A DNA stretch of 64,000 nt from Gemmatimonadaceae bacterium. Lineage in GTDB: Bacteria; Gemmatimonadota; Gemmatimonadetes; Gemmatimonadales; Gemmatimonadaceae. Positions 8,103-16,084 of this stretch are shown here, in pieces (the stretch's first letter is position 1; every line of letters starts with the position of its first letter). The notes beneath the pieces are model-generated. The model was not told the origin of the DNA. It saw only the letters and a list, made by a program, of their open reading frames with translations, and did no database searches. Position numbers and translations under genes: made by a program. The stretch lies in the NCBI GenBank assembly GCA_035533015.1, contig DATLUQ010000011.1, positions 1 to 64,000 of the forward strand. The letters are read 5' to 3'.

Positions 8103-9868
8103 GCCGCCGGCAATTGCAGCGTGAACGTGGCGCCATCCCCCAAGTGGCTGACCACACTGATGTCGCCGCCATTCGCCTGCGCGAGCGATCGCGAGACTGA
8201 AAGCCCCAAGCCAATGCCCCGGGCTTTGGTGGTAAATAACGGTTCGAAGATCTTCGGAAGGTGATCCGGGGCGATCCCAGGGCCCGTGTCGCGCACGACC
8301 AGTCGTACCACGCCGTTCGTCGCCTCGGTGCGGAGCGCGAGTGTACCTCCGGTCTCTTCCATCGCCTGGACGGCGTTGGTGAGTAAGTTCAGGACGACCT
8401 GCCCGATTTGCACCGGGTCGACGAGCACGTCGGTGGCGCTCACTGCGCTGCGATCGAGATACACCGATTCCGGGAGCGTCACGCGCTGGAGTTGATCTCC
8501 GATGAGGCCGGCAATCGAGACGGCCTCGCGTTGCGGCGGTTTGATGCGCGCAAAATCAAGCAGATCGGAGACGATCTTTTCCGAAAGCCCAATCTGCTGT
8601 CGGAGGATCCCTAGGTACTCGGTGGTCTTGGGATGGGGCGAGGCAACGGTGGCGTCTAGGAAATAGACTGCGTTCGCCATCACGCCCAAAGGATTCCGGA
8701 GTTCGTGGCCGACGCTGCTCGACAGCTGCCCGAGAGTCGCCAGCCGCTCTTGCTTCACCAGCTCCGCCTGGGCGTCGCGTAGCTCTGCCGTTCGACGGGC
8801 GATCTGATCTTCCAGGTGATCCCGCGCGTCGCGGACGGCGCCGGTCATACGGGTGAAGGCTCGCGACAACCTCCCGATTTCATCCGCCCGGTCCGAGGCG
8901 GGCGAGGGGTGCGCAAAATCGCCCGCGCTGATGGCTTCGGCTGCGCTGGTCAGGGACGCCAGCGGGACCGTCACGCCGCGGCTCAGCCACCAGCCGAGCG
9001 CTGCCCCGATCGCTACGATCAGCGCGGCGAGGGCTGCGTACTCCCATAACAAGGCGTGGAGGGGATCGGCGACGTGCGCCGCATCGAACTCGAATCCGAG
9101 CACGAGCGGGGTATTCGGGATCGCGGCGGTGGCCGCGAGGCGCGGGCGTCCGTCGCGGGTGTACCGCGCGAGACCTGGCCCGGGCGCCGGCCGCCGAATG
9201 GTCGCTCGAAGATCGGTCCAGAGCGTGCCGTCCGCATTGCCCAACAGGAGCGCACCGTCCGCCCCCATCAGCTGCGAGACGGTCTTCGTGCCCGCGGCGT
9301 TGGAGGTCTCGGCGGTGCGAACCTGCACGATCTGGCCCACGAGGTGCCCATCCGCGACGACGTTCGCACGGAGATCAAATGCGACGCCCGTGCCTCGCGC
9401 ATACAGAGGACTGACTGCCGTGGTGTCGATTTCCGCCGTCTGGCGCGAGCGATCGTCCGTGGGCGTGACCGGCACGCCCTTGGCGAGAGCCGTGACCACC
9501 CGACCGGTGCTGTCACGCAGTTCCACGACCAGCACGCCGGCCGTATCCCGGGCTACCGTCTGCAGCAAAGAGGTGGCGTTCGTGGCCGGGCGGCCGGCGC
9601 CGGCGCGGAGTTGCGCGACGATCGCGGGATCGGCGGCTACGCCTTCCAGTGCTCGGATGCGCGTGCCGATCTGCGTTGCCATCTGCGGCGCGAATTCCTG
9701 AGCCAGGTTGGCGAGGCGGGCGTATGCCGCGCGCATGAGCGACTGGCTCGTGGTGCGGTAGGCGAGCGCGGCGAAGCTCGAAACTCCGACCAGGAGCACC
9801 GCCGCGATCAACAGCGGTAGCCGGCGTCGCAATGAGCCGCCGCCTTGAGCCAACACAGTCCTCTTCAT
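8099..9868 (-). CDS. Membrane sensor histidine kinase with HAMP (589 aa)
   Basis: I chose the ATG at 9868 (MKRTVLAQ) because a basic stretch and a transmembrane helix (LPLLIAAVLLVGVSSFAALAY) follow at once; the frame is open 24 codons further. The extracytoplasmic domain is about 250 residues and looks cache-like. A second membrane helix (about 295-318) leads into HAMP, then HisKA with the phospho-His in VGHELRNPLG. The HATPase has NLLTNAVQAME, DTGPGIAP and GIGLGLSV motifs. It is first in an operon with the double receiver and the hybrid kinase. The signal sensed cannot be deduced. Confidence 0.9.
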   Translation of the reverse strand: MKRTVLAQGGGSLRRRLPLLIAAVLLVGVSSFAALAYRTTSQSLMRAAYARLANLAQEFAPQMATQIGTRIRALEGVAADPAIVAQLRAGAGRPATNATSLLQTVARDTAGVLVVELRDSTGRVVTALAKGVPVTPTDDRSRQTAEIDTTAVSPLYARGTGVAFDLRANVVADGHLVGQIVQVRTAETSNAAGTKTVSQLMGADGALLLGNADGTLWTDLRATIRRPAPGPGLARYTRDGRPRLAATAAIPNTPLVLGFEFDAAHVADPLHALLWEYAALAALIVAIGAALGWWLSRGVTVPLASLTSAAEAISAGDFAHPSPASDRADEIGRLSRAFTRMTGAVRDARDHLEDQIARRTAELRDAQAELVKQERLATLGQLSSSVGHELRNPLGVMANAVYFLDATVASPHPKTTEYLGILRQQIGLSEKIVSDLLDFARIKPPQREAVSIAGLIGDQLQRVTLPESVYLDRSAVSATDVLVDPVQIGQVVLNLLTNAVQAMEETGGTLALRTEATNGVVRLVVRDTGPGIAPDHLPKIFEPLFTTKARGIGLGLSVSRSLAQANGGDISVVSHLGDGATFTLQLPAA

Positions 9869-10467
9869 AATGGGCACGGCGGTTTGAGTCTGGGGATCGA
9901 CCGGCGGCCACTTCCCGTACCGGCTAGGAAGTCGTCCCATTCATTGGGCATCGGATAATGACGAGCGTAGGGGATTCTGGAAACGCCCGTGCGCGCCGTC
10001 ACCAATTCGCAGGACCCACGGGCACCGACGCATCCGCCATGGCTGACTTGCCGGTTCATATATGCGCGTCGAGCACCTAATGGTGCGGTCCCGCGCGTCC
10101 TGGCCTGGCGATTCCGCCACCCGGGAATCCCCCTAGTAGCGCTTCGCGCCCGCGGCATGCTCAGGTGGGAGAATCGGTCTCGCGGGACGATGGGGGTTGG
10201 TCGCGGCGCTCACCAACGACGTCAGCCCATGTCGCTGATAATGTGCTTCCATGAGAATGCCAGTTCGTCAAGGCCGACGCGGCGGCTCCTCGGGTGCGAG
10301 CTGCCTTCCACGCGCCATGGTTCCAGTCGCACTCGCGCTGGGCAGGCGACCGTGTAGTACTTGAAATCACGGGCGCCAGATGGCGCCCAATGGGAGATCA
10401 CGCATTACGCGTACGTGTGCTAGTTTTCTCAATCATGCCCAATGTCTGATTTCTCTCGACCGACACA
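9869..10467. other. Intergenic between divergent kinase operon and recombinase pair
   Basis: About 600 bases. The left part should hold the promoter of the minus-strand kinase operon, but I cannot pick out convincing -35/-10 boxes. The right part contains the palindrome annotated at 10371-10388. The short open frames here have no recognisable content. Confidence 0.4.
10371..10388. promoter_or_regulatory. 18-base perfect dyad upstream of the HTH gene
   Basis: GGGCGCCA-GA-TGGCGCCC, an 8-bp perfect inverted repeat with a 2-base centre, 79 bases before the ATG of the tandem-HTH protein. The tight spacing suits an operator better than a transcription terminator. An operator role for the adjacent HTH protein is inference. 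Confidence 0.4.
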
Positions 10468-10959
10468 ATGCCCAGACGGAAATTGCGAGTCTCCCATAGG
10501 TCTCCGCGTGCGACGGACTCGCCGCCGCCGGACCGGGCGCCCAAGCGTGCGGAGGAACTACTCGGATGGCTCCTGGAGTTTCGCCAGCTATTGATGCCGG
10601 GCGAGGTGGCCGGAATCCTCCGGATCGACAAGAAGAAGGTCTATGTGTTGCCGATTCCCCGGATCGAACTTTCCGAACGCCGGGTGCGGTACGACCCACA
10701 TTCTGTCCGGAGTTACCTGATCAGCAAGACGACCGGTATGCTTGACCCGACTCCCTTGGCTTCGTTCTGCACCTCGTTTGGCATGCACGGAGGCATGATG
10801 AACGCGCACGATGTCGGCCGGTTTCTTCGCGTACCGACTCGCCATGTCGGCACGCTCGACATTCCGAGCCAATCGTCCAGGGAACCCGGGCGGACGTGGC
10901 CCGCCGCGCAGGTAGCAGCTTGGCTCTGGGCACACAGACGTGAGCCGGCCCGTGATTGA
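10468..10959 (+). CDS. Small protein with two excisionase-like HTH segments (163 aa)
   Basis: Two short segments resemble the winged-helix 'helix_turn_helix_17' (excisionase/MerR-type) fold. The first is LLMPGEVAGILRIDKKKVYV (about residues 40-60) with RRVRYDPHSVRSYL. The second is MMNAHDVGRFLRVPTRHV (about 110-128) with WPAAQVAAWL. It overlaps the tyrosine recombinase by 20 bases, the usual arrangement for a recombination directionality factor or regulator beside its integrase. The similarity is weak and made by eye. It could instead be a general DNA-binding regulator. Confidence 0.6.
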   Translation: MPRRKLRVSHRSPRATDSPPPDRAPKRAEELLGWLLEFRQLLMPGEVAGILRIDKKKVYVLPIPRIELSERRVRYDPHSVRSYLISKTTGMLDPTPLASFCTSFGMHGGMMNAHDVGRFLRVPTRHVGTLDIPSQSSREPGRTWPAAQVAAWLWAHRREPARD

Positions 10960-12340
10960 GGATCGCGACGGACGGTATCGCGTCATCGCCAGGTGGCGAG
11001 GCTTCCCGTATATCTGCGTCACCGTCGGCGCCAAGAAGACCGATGCGAGCGCGTACCACGACACCCTGAAGGCTCTTCGGGATGATGGCCGCCGCGACAT
11101 ACTTGAATGCATCGCGAGCGGCGAGATCGATCTTCAAACGGTTCACCACTGTGTCCGCGATCGAGGGGCGCGCCGCTTGACCCTCAAGGACCTCGGCGTT
11201 GGCGCTCACACCGCGCCGAGTCTGAAGGTTCTCTACGACGCCTGGGTTGTATGGCTGAAGCTGCCGGGTACGACGTCGCCGCGCACTGGCCGGCCGTTCG
11301 CCGCCGGAACCATCGAGCGTTACGAGGACAGTTGGGGTGAACTCTTCCTGTTTCTGAAAGGACGCGAGGCGTCTCTTGCCTCCCTCACTCGCGACAAGTT
11401 GGATGCGTTCGCCGACAAGCGCATCGCGGGAGGGGCATCGCCCTCTACGATCAATCGCGATTTCACAGCCTTCTACAGCTTCTTTCACTGGATTGCTGAT
11501 CATCGCTCTGAGTTCGAGTTCAACCGCCCGCGCCTGGTGAAGCGCGCGGAACCCAAGTACAGCGATCAAGACCGTCACCTGGAGCCCGAAGAACTCGAGA
11601 GAGTGCGAAGCCATTGTCCAGCCGACTGGTGGCCGCTGTTCGAACTCCTGTACCGCACGGGGCTTCGCATCACCGAGATGCAGTATCTGCAGCGTGGCGA
11701 CGTAGACCTCACGCGGGGTATCATTCGTGTCGTGGACCGGCCCGCCAACCACCTCAAGTCGCGAACAAGCGAGCGGCAGCTGCCGCTCACTCCACGGGCC
11801 ACGAAGATCTTTGGGGTGTTCCTCGCGAACGGCGGTACGCCAACCGGTTTCGTCTTCCCCACGCAGCTACGGCATTATGACGACGCGTACCGCTGCTTCG
11901 AGGCCGTCTGTATCGCCGCGGGACTCCACGATGACGGCGCGGGTACAGCAGATGAAATCGCAACGATCGAGAATCGGATCGCCGCCTCCGATGGCAAGCC
12001 GAATGTTGAAGACGTGCGGAAGCTCGAGCAGTTGAGGAAGCGTGGGCCTCAGATTCGAGCGACGCGCAGCCTTCACAGTCTCCGTCATACCTTCGGGGTC
12101 GCCTGCGCCCGTGCCGGTCTGCATTCCACGGTAATCCGGGACCTCCTGGGGCACAGCACCGTGTTGACGACCGAGCGATATATGCGCTACGCCGCCGATG
12201 CGACTGAAGGGCGGCGTCACGCGAAGGCCATCGAGCAGGCGTTGTCCGGAAATGGATCAAGGCGCCGGAAGGTTACCCCAAATTTACCCCAAAGCACGAA
12301 ACGAGGCCCTGGTGGTCGGCGCCCGCGGCACCCCAGATAG
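10940..12340 (+). CDS. Tyrosine recombinase (phage-type integrase, 466 aa)
   Basis: Site-specific recombinase. An N-terminal SAM-like core-binding domain spans about residues 93-195. The catalytic domain (about 210-430) shows R243 in RTGLRITEM, H379 and R382 in HSLRHTFG, H405 in LLGHS, and nucleophile Y414 in TERYMRY. A charged insertion of about 40 residues (330-372) sits inside the catalytic domain, longer than usual. It starts at GTG 10940, overlapping the HTH gene. It ends 111 bases before tRNA-Ser(TGA), a typical setting for an integrated element. All catalytic residues are present, so the enzyme looks intact although no clear cargo surrounds it. Confidence 0.92.
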   Translation: MSRPVIEDRDGRYRVIARWRGFPYICVTVGAKKTDASAYHDTLKALRDDGRRDILECIASGEIDLQTVHHCVRDRGARRLTLKDLGVGAHTAPSLKVLYDAWVVWLKLPGTTSPRTGRPFAAGTIERYEDSWGELFLFLKGREASLASLTRDKLDAFADKRIAGGASPSTINRDFTAFYSFFHWIADHRSEFEFNRPRLVKRAEPKYSDQDRHLEPEELERVRSHCPADWWPLFELLYRTGLRITEMQYLQRGDVDLTRGIIRVVDRPANHLKSRTSERQLPLTPRATKIFGVFLANGGTPTGFVFPTQLRHYDDAYRCFEAVCIAAGLHDDGAGTADEIATIENRIAASDGKPNVEDVRKLEQLRKRGPQIRATRSLHSLRHTFGVACARAGLHSTVIRDLLGHSTVLTTERYMRYAADATEGRRHAKAIEQALSGNGSRRRKVTPNLPQSTKRGPGGRRPRHPR

Positions 12341-12451
12341 CCGCGTATTCCAGTATCGTGTGGATGTTCTCGCGTAGCGCTCTCACTCTGAAGCAAGCGA
12401 CTTTTCGTGTGTGTTGCGCGGACCGACGCGGCCCGCGATCTTAGGAGTCTG

Positions 12452-12536
12452 GGAGGGCTGGCAGAACGGCTATTGCACCGGTCTTGAAAACCGGCGCCGC
12501 GAAAGCGGCTTACAGGTTCGAATCCTGTGCCCTCCG
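12452..12536 (+). tRNA. tRNA-Ser(TGA)
   Basis: A 7-bp acceptor stem (GGAGGGC with GCCCTCC), anticodon loop CTTGAAA giving TGA, and a long variable arm (class II) typical of Ser. The T-arm is GGTTCGAATCC. The CCA end is not encoded. It lies just downstream of the integrase gene. Confidence 0.95.
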
Positions 12537-12654
12537 TTGTCCGCCGTAGCGCATGCCCGCCGACGGCCGCCCCTCGGCCAAGCCGAACGCTCCCACGACC
12601 GAATCGGGTTGAACCCCGCCCCCCCCACGTCTAGATTCCGCCTCTCGCACCGCC

Positions 12655-12745
12655 GGAGACGTGGCCGAGAGGCTGAAGGCGGCGGTTTGCTAAACCGTTA
12701 TAGGGCCTAAAAGCTCTATCGAGGGTTCGAATCCCTCCGTCTCCG
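12655..12745 (+). tRNA. tRNA-Ser(GCT)
   Basis: The acceptor stem GGAGACG pairs with CGTCTCC. The anticodon loop TTGCTAA gives GCT, which reads AGC/AGU. A long variable arm is present and the T-arm is GGTTCGAATCC. CCA is not encoded. The gene starts 118 bases after tRNA-Ser(TGA). Confidence 0.95.
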
Positions 12746-12751
12746 TGTACT

Positions 12752-12779
12752 CCCCGCCGAGATCGTATACAAGGCGGGG
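12752..12779 (+). terminator. Possible terminator after tRNA-Ser(GCT)
   Basis: A 7-bp stem (CCCCGCC with GGCGGGG) and a 14-base loop directly follow the tRNA. No T-run is present, so this is weak. Confidence 0.3.
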
Positions 12780-12816
12780 GACCAGACCCCGACCGGGGGT
12801 AACGCACATACCAATT

Positions 12817-12945
12817 GTAGGAGAGTACGAGGGTAGGAGAGTAGGTTGGTGAGACGGCGGGACGGCCTGACCGTCTCGCCGTCTTCCTTATTACTACCCT
12901 CCTGCCCTCCTACCCTTCTACCGTCCTACTCTCCTACTCTCTCCC
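12817..12945. repeat. Purine-rich GTAGGA repeat with nested hairpins upstream of gltX
   Basis: The left arm (12817-12845) repeats GTAGGAGAGTA-type units. The right arm (12895-12943) carries the complement as CCTACTCTCC-type units. Between them is a 13-bp hairpin with one G-T wobble (12853-12865 with 12871-12883, loop CCTGA). The whole can fold as a nested stem. A related sequence lies after prs at 36611-36713. It ends 1 base before the gltX ATG, so it must lie in the gltX leader or promoter. Confidence 0.7.
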
Positions 12946-12946
12946 T

Positions 12947-14386
12947 ATGACCGCCCCCCGCCTCCGCTTCGCCCCTAGCCCCACCGGATATCTCCACGTG
13001 GGCGGCGCGCGCACGGCGCTGTTCAACTGGCTCTACGCCAAGAAGTACGGCGGCCAGTTCCTGCTGCGCATCGAAGACACCGATAAGGCGCGCAGCACCG
13101 AAGCGAGCACGCGCGCGATCTTCGAAGGACTGGAGTGGCTGGGGCTCACGTGGGACGAAGAGGTCGTGTACCAGGGCGCCAACCTGCCACGCCACCAATC
13201 CGACGCCCGCCGGCTGCTCGACGCGGGCGCAGCCTACCGCTGCTTCTGCACCCGCGAGGAACTCGACGCGCGGCGCGCCGAGGCCGAGGCGCGCAAGGAG
13301 TCGTTCAAGTACGACCGGCGGTGCGATGCGCTGCCCCGCGAAGAGGTGGACCGCCGGGTGTCGGCGGGCATGCCATTTGTGATCCGCTTTCGCGTGCCCG
13401 ACGGCGCGACGAGTTGGACCGACCTGGTGCACGACACGATCAGCTTCCCCAACAAGGACATCGAGGATTTCGTGATCCTCCGATCCGACGGGACGCCGAT
13501 CTACAACCTGGCGGTGGTGTCCGACGACATCGCCATGCGGATCACGGTGGTGATGCGCGGCGACGACCACATCTCGAACACGCCCAAACAGATTCTGCTG
13601 TACGCCGCGCTGGGCGCCGAGCTGCCGACGTTCGCGCACCTGCCCATGATCCACGGATTGGACGGCAAGAAGTTGAGCAAGCGGCACGGCGCCACGGCCG
13701 TGGCCGACTACCAGCACATGGGGATCCTCCCCCAAGCGATGCTCAACTTTCTGGCCCTCCTCGGCTGGTCGCCGGGCCGCGACATCGAGGTGATGACGGT
13801 ACCGCAGATGATCGAGTTGTTCAGCGTGGACGGGTTGCTCAAGAAGGCGTCTGTGTTCGACACGGCCAAGCTCGAATGGATGAACGGACAGCATCTGAGC
13901 CTGCTCGCGAGCGCCGAGATCGAGCCGCGGGTGACGCCGGCCCTCGTCAAGGCAGGGCTGGCCACGGCGAGCGAGCTGCGGGAGCGGCACGAGTGGTACC
14001 TGTCGCTACTCGACCAGCTCAAAGTGCGCTCACGTACGATCGACGACATCGTGCGGCAGGCCGCGCCCTTCCTCCAGGACGAGATCACCTACGACGCGGC
14101 AGCCGAGGCCAAGCAGTGGAGCGACCGGCCCGCCGCGGCCGAACTGCTGCACGCGACCCGCGACGCGCTGGCCGGTGTGGCCGAGTGGGAGGCCGCGCCG
14201 ATGGAACTGGCGCTGCGAGGGCTGGCCGACGCCAGAGGCCTGAGCGGCGGTAAGGTATTCCAGCCGCTGCGCGTGGCACTCACCGGCCTCGGCGTGAGCC
14301 CCGGCATTTTCGAGGTGCTCGTGCTGCTCGGTCGCGAGCGATCGCTGGCGCGCATCGACGCGGCAATCCATCATCTCAGCGCGTGA
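12947..14386 (+). CDS. gltX: Glutamate--tRNA ligase
   Basis: Charges tRNA-Glu with glutamate, or both tRNA-Glu and tRNA-Gln in bacteria using the transamidation route. Class I synthetase signatures are clear. The HIGH-like motif is in FAPSPTGYLHVGGARTALFN (about residues 8-27), RIEDTD follows, and the KMSKS-like loop is KKLSKRHG (about 243-250). At 479 aa it has the usual bacterial length, with the C-terminal anticodon-binding helical domain. It starts at ATG 12947 directly after the purine-rich repeat. The stop at 14384-14386 is followed by a hairpin at 14426. Confidence 0.97.
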   Translation: MTAPRLRFAPSPTGYLHVGGARTALFNWLYAKKYGGQFLLRIEDTDKARSTEASTRAIFEGLEWLGLTWDEEVVYQGANLPRHQSDARRLLDAGAAYRCFCTREELDARRAEAEARKESFKYDRRCDALPREEVDRRVSAGMPFVIRFRVPDGATSWTDLVHDTISFPNKDIEDFVILRSDGTPIYNLAVVSDDIAMRITVVMRGDDHISNTPKQILLYAALGAELPTFAHLPMIHGLDGKKLSKRHGATAVADYQHMGILPQAMLNFLALLGWSPGRDIEVMTVPQMIELFSVDGLLKKASVFDTAKLEWMNGQHLSLLASAEIEPRVTPALVKAGLATASELRERHEWYLSLLDQLKVRSRTIDDIVRQAAPFLQDEITYDAAAEAKQWSDRPAAAELLHATRDALAGVAEWEAAPMELALRGLADARGLSGGKVFQPLRVALTGLGVSPGIFEVLVLLGRERSLARIDAAIHHLSA

Positions 14387-14425
14387 CCGCGGGTCGGGCC
14401 GCTCGGCGGGGGGCCGGCCACGCGA

Positions 14426-14450
14426 CCGTCGGGCTAATCCCGACGGCTTT
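14426..14450 (+). terminator. Hairpin after gltX
   Basis: A perfect 8-bp stem CCGTCGGG/CCCGACGG with loop CTAAT, followed by CTTT. It lies 40 bases after the gltX stop and before the proposed promoter of the LexA-like gene, so it probably separates the two transcripts. Confidence 0.55.
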
Positions 14451-14466
14451 GCCGGGGAAACATATG

Positions 14467-14496
14467 TTGACCCTCCGCCGCAAAAAGCCGTACATT
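14467..14496 (+). promoter_or_regulatory. Sigma70-like promoter of the LexA-like gene
   Basis: TTGACC (14467-14472), 18-base spacer, TACATT (14491-14496). The boxes match the consensus at 5/6 and 4/6. Transcription would begin near 14503, leaving a leader of about 65 bases before ATG 14569. This supports that ATG over the upstream GTG at 14383. Confidence 0.5.
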
Positions 14497-14568
14497 CGTG
14501 GCCGAACGCGGAGCACGCGATCGCTGCTTGCCGCAGCGGCGCGCCCCCGCCGCGGACGAGGCCGGCCG

Positions 14569-15216
14569 ATGACGGAGCCACTTACCCAGTTGGAACGGCG
14601 CGTCTATCACTATTTGATAGACTTCCTCGCCGAACATACTTACCAGCCGAGCATTCGCGAGATCGCGAAGAAGTTCCGCATCAAGTCCACCAAAACGGTG
14701 TCGGACCTGCTGCACTCGCTGGAGAGCAAGGGGTACATCCAGCGCGACGAATCGCGCTCGCGCGGCGTGCACATTTTCGGATTCGCGGCGGCCGGCGCCA
14801 CGCAGCCCGTGCCCTGCCTGCCGATGTCGGCGGCGGGCGAAGCCGGCGCGCTGCCCCATACCAAGCGCTACATCACGATGGACCGCCGGTTCCTGCCGGG
14901 CGACGACGTGGTGTTCCTGCGCGCCGCGGACGACGCGGTGAGCAGCCGCGGCATCCTGGCCAACGACTATGTGATGGTGTCACCGTCGGCGCGAGCCAAG
15001 GACGGCGACATCGTGGCGGCGCGCGTGGGCGGTCTGACGACGGTACGCACGCTCACCCACCGCGGGGCGACGATCGTGCTCGAAGGCGCGGCGACGACGC
15101 CGCCCATCGAAGTGGGCCCGACCGACGACTTCGCGATTCTGGGCGTGGTCTGCGGGGTGTTCCGCCCGTTCGTGGAGAACGAACCCGCGCCGCCGGAACC
15201 GCTGCCGGCCGACTGA
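14569..15216 (+). CDS. LexA-like repressor lacking the autocleavage Ser/Lys dyad (215 aa)
   Basis: LexA architecture. An N-terminal winged HTH spans residues 1-70 (LTQLERRVYHYLIDFL, then PSIREIAKKF and TVSDLLHSLESKGYIQR), and an S24-type C-terminal domain spans about 80-200. The scissile pair is present (A89-G90 in SAAGEAG). An ungapped alignment from FLR to GIL puts A123 at the nucleophilic Ser (AADDAVSSRGIL versus SGMSMKDIGIM in E. coli). R160 lies at the catalytic Lys (TTVRTL versus VTVKRL). The protein should bind DNA and dimerise but not cleave itself. An open frame reaches GTG 14383, but the extra 62 residues are Arg-rich and unlike LexA, so I start at ATG 14569. Confidence 0.85.
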   Translation: MTEPLTQLERRVYHYLIDFLAEHTYQPSIREIAKKFRIKSTKTVSDLLHSLESKGYIQRDESRSRGVHIFGFAAAGATQPVPCLPMSAAGEAGALPHTKRYITMDRRFLPGDDVVFLRAADDAVSSRGILANDYVMVSPSARAKDGDIVAARVGGLTTVRTLTHRGATIVLEGAATTPPIEVGPTDDFAILGVVCGVFRPFVENEPAPPEPLPAD

Positions 15217-15232
15217 GGGCTCGCCGGGCGCG

Positions 15233-16084
15233 TCAGTGCGAGGATGAATCGGGCGGGGCCGCGTTTCCCGCCCGCTCCTTCTCCCGCGCTTCGTGCAGCT
15301 TCTCGTTGCGCGCACGGATGCGTTCGACCGCTCGCTTGAACTCGTCCTCGGTCACGGACATCTGCGCGTGGAAGAGCAGGTCCTCGCGCATCCCCTCGTC
15401 GTACCGGCTGTTCAACGTGGGGTTGGCCTGCAGCCTGAGCGGCAGCAACGCGAACAGCGCATTCGGAATCATGAACTTGCCGAGTTGGATGCCCTGCTGA
15501 TCCCACCCGTACTTCTTGCCGTCCTTGGTGACGGTCCAGTCGCCGGGGGTGCGCTGGTGCCCCGCGGCCTCGAGCGAATCGAGCATCGCACCGTAGACGT
15601 CGGCCACCATGCTGTCGATCTTCTCGGCGGGCGTCTTGAGCGGCAACGCGAAGTAGCCGGGCTCCACCTTGATGCGGGCGTCGGGCAGCGCGGGCACGAC
15701 GCCGGTGGCGACGCCGGCCCCGCCCGGCACGCCCAGTCCATTGCCGGTACCGCCGGCCGCCTGCGCCGGCGGCACGGCGGTGGGGATCGTCACGGGCACC
15801 TGTGAGGGAATCGCGGTAGGCGCGACGAGCGGCGCCGGTCGTCCGGCCCTGGACGCCGCGGCCTTGGCGGGCGTCTGCACCGACGACGGCGCCACCTGTC
15901 CCACCCGCACGTAGTGGAGCGTTTCGGGCTTGATGTGCTCGGCCGCCGAGTACCCGCCAAGCAGGATCCCGATGGGATATCGGAACACCATCTGCGCAAG
16001 CAGGAGCGCAATCGCCAGGTGGAGGGCAATCGATGCCGCGAAGCCGCCGGGCGACCGTTTCCGGCGATCGAATTGCCGGATCAC
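15233..16084 (-). CDS. TonB-like single-span membrane protein (283 aa)
   Basis: The N-terminus has basic residues and one transmembrane helix (GFAASIALHLAIALLLAQMVF, about residues 13-33). A Pro/Ala/Val-rich stretch of about 70 residues follows (about 70-140), as in TonB or TolA spacers. The C-terminal periplasmic domain (about 140-280) is charged and partly helical. No TonB_C motif is recognisable. It starts at GTG 16084, overlapping the aminotransferase stop (GTGA). The role is unknown. A structural or energy-transducing envelope protein is possible from the layout alone. Confidence 0.7.
   Translation of the reverse strand: MIRQFDRRKRSPGGFAASIALHLAIALLLAQMVFRYPIGILLGGYSAAEHIKPETLHYVRVGQVAPSSVQTPAKAAASRAGRPAPLVAPTAIPSQVPVTIPTAVPPAQAAGGTGNGLGVPGGAGVATGVVPALPDARIKVEPGYFALPLKTPAEKIDSMVADVYGAMLDSLEAAGHQRTPGDWTVTKDGKKYGWDQQGIQLGKFMIPNALFALLPLRLQANPTLNSRYDEGMREDLLFHAQMSVTEDEFKRAVERIRARNEKLHEAREKERAGNAAPPDSSSH

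Noticed and set aside
9989-10357. Plus-strand frame of 122 codons before the HTH gene
   Set aside because: Arg/Pro-rich translation with no motif; no evidence of a gene.
12926-13990. Long open frame on the minus strand (354 codons)
   Set aside because: It is antisense to gltX, whose motifs are certain. High-GC codon bias leaves long shadow frames; composition is Arg/His/Val-rich with no domain.
14383-14568. GTG 14383 as the start of the LexA-like gene (overlaps the gltX stop like other coupled genes)
   Set aside because: The added 62 residues are Arg-rich and unlike LexA, a hairpin and a promoter lie inside the stretch, and ATG 14569 gives the family N-terminus.
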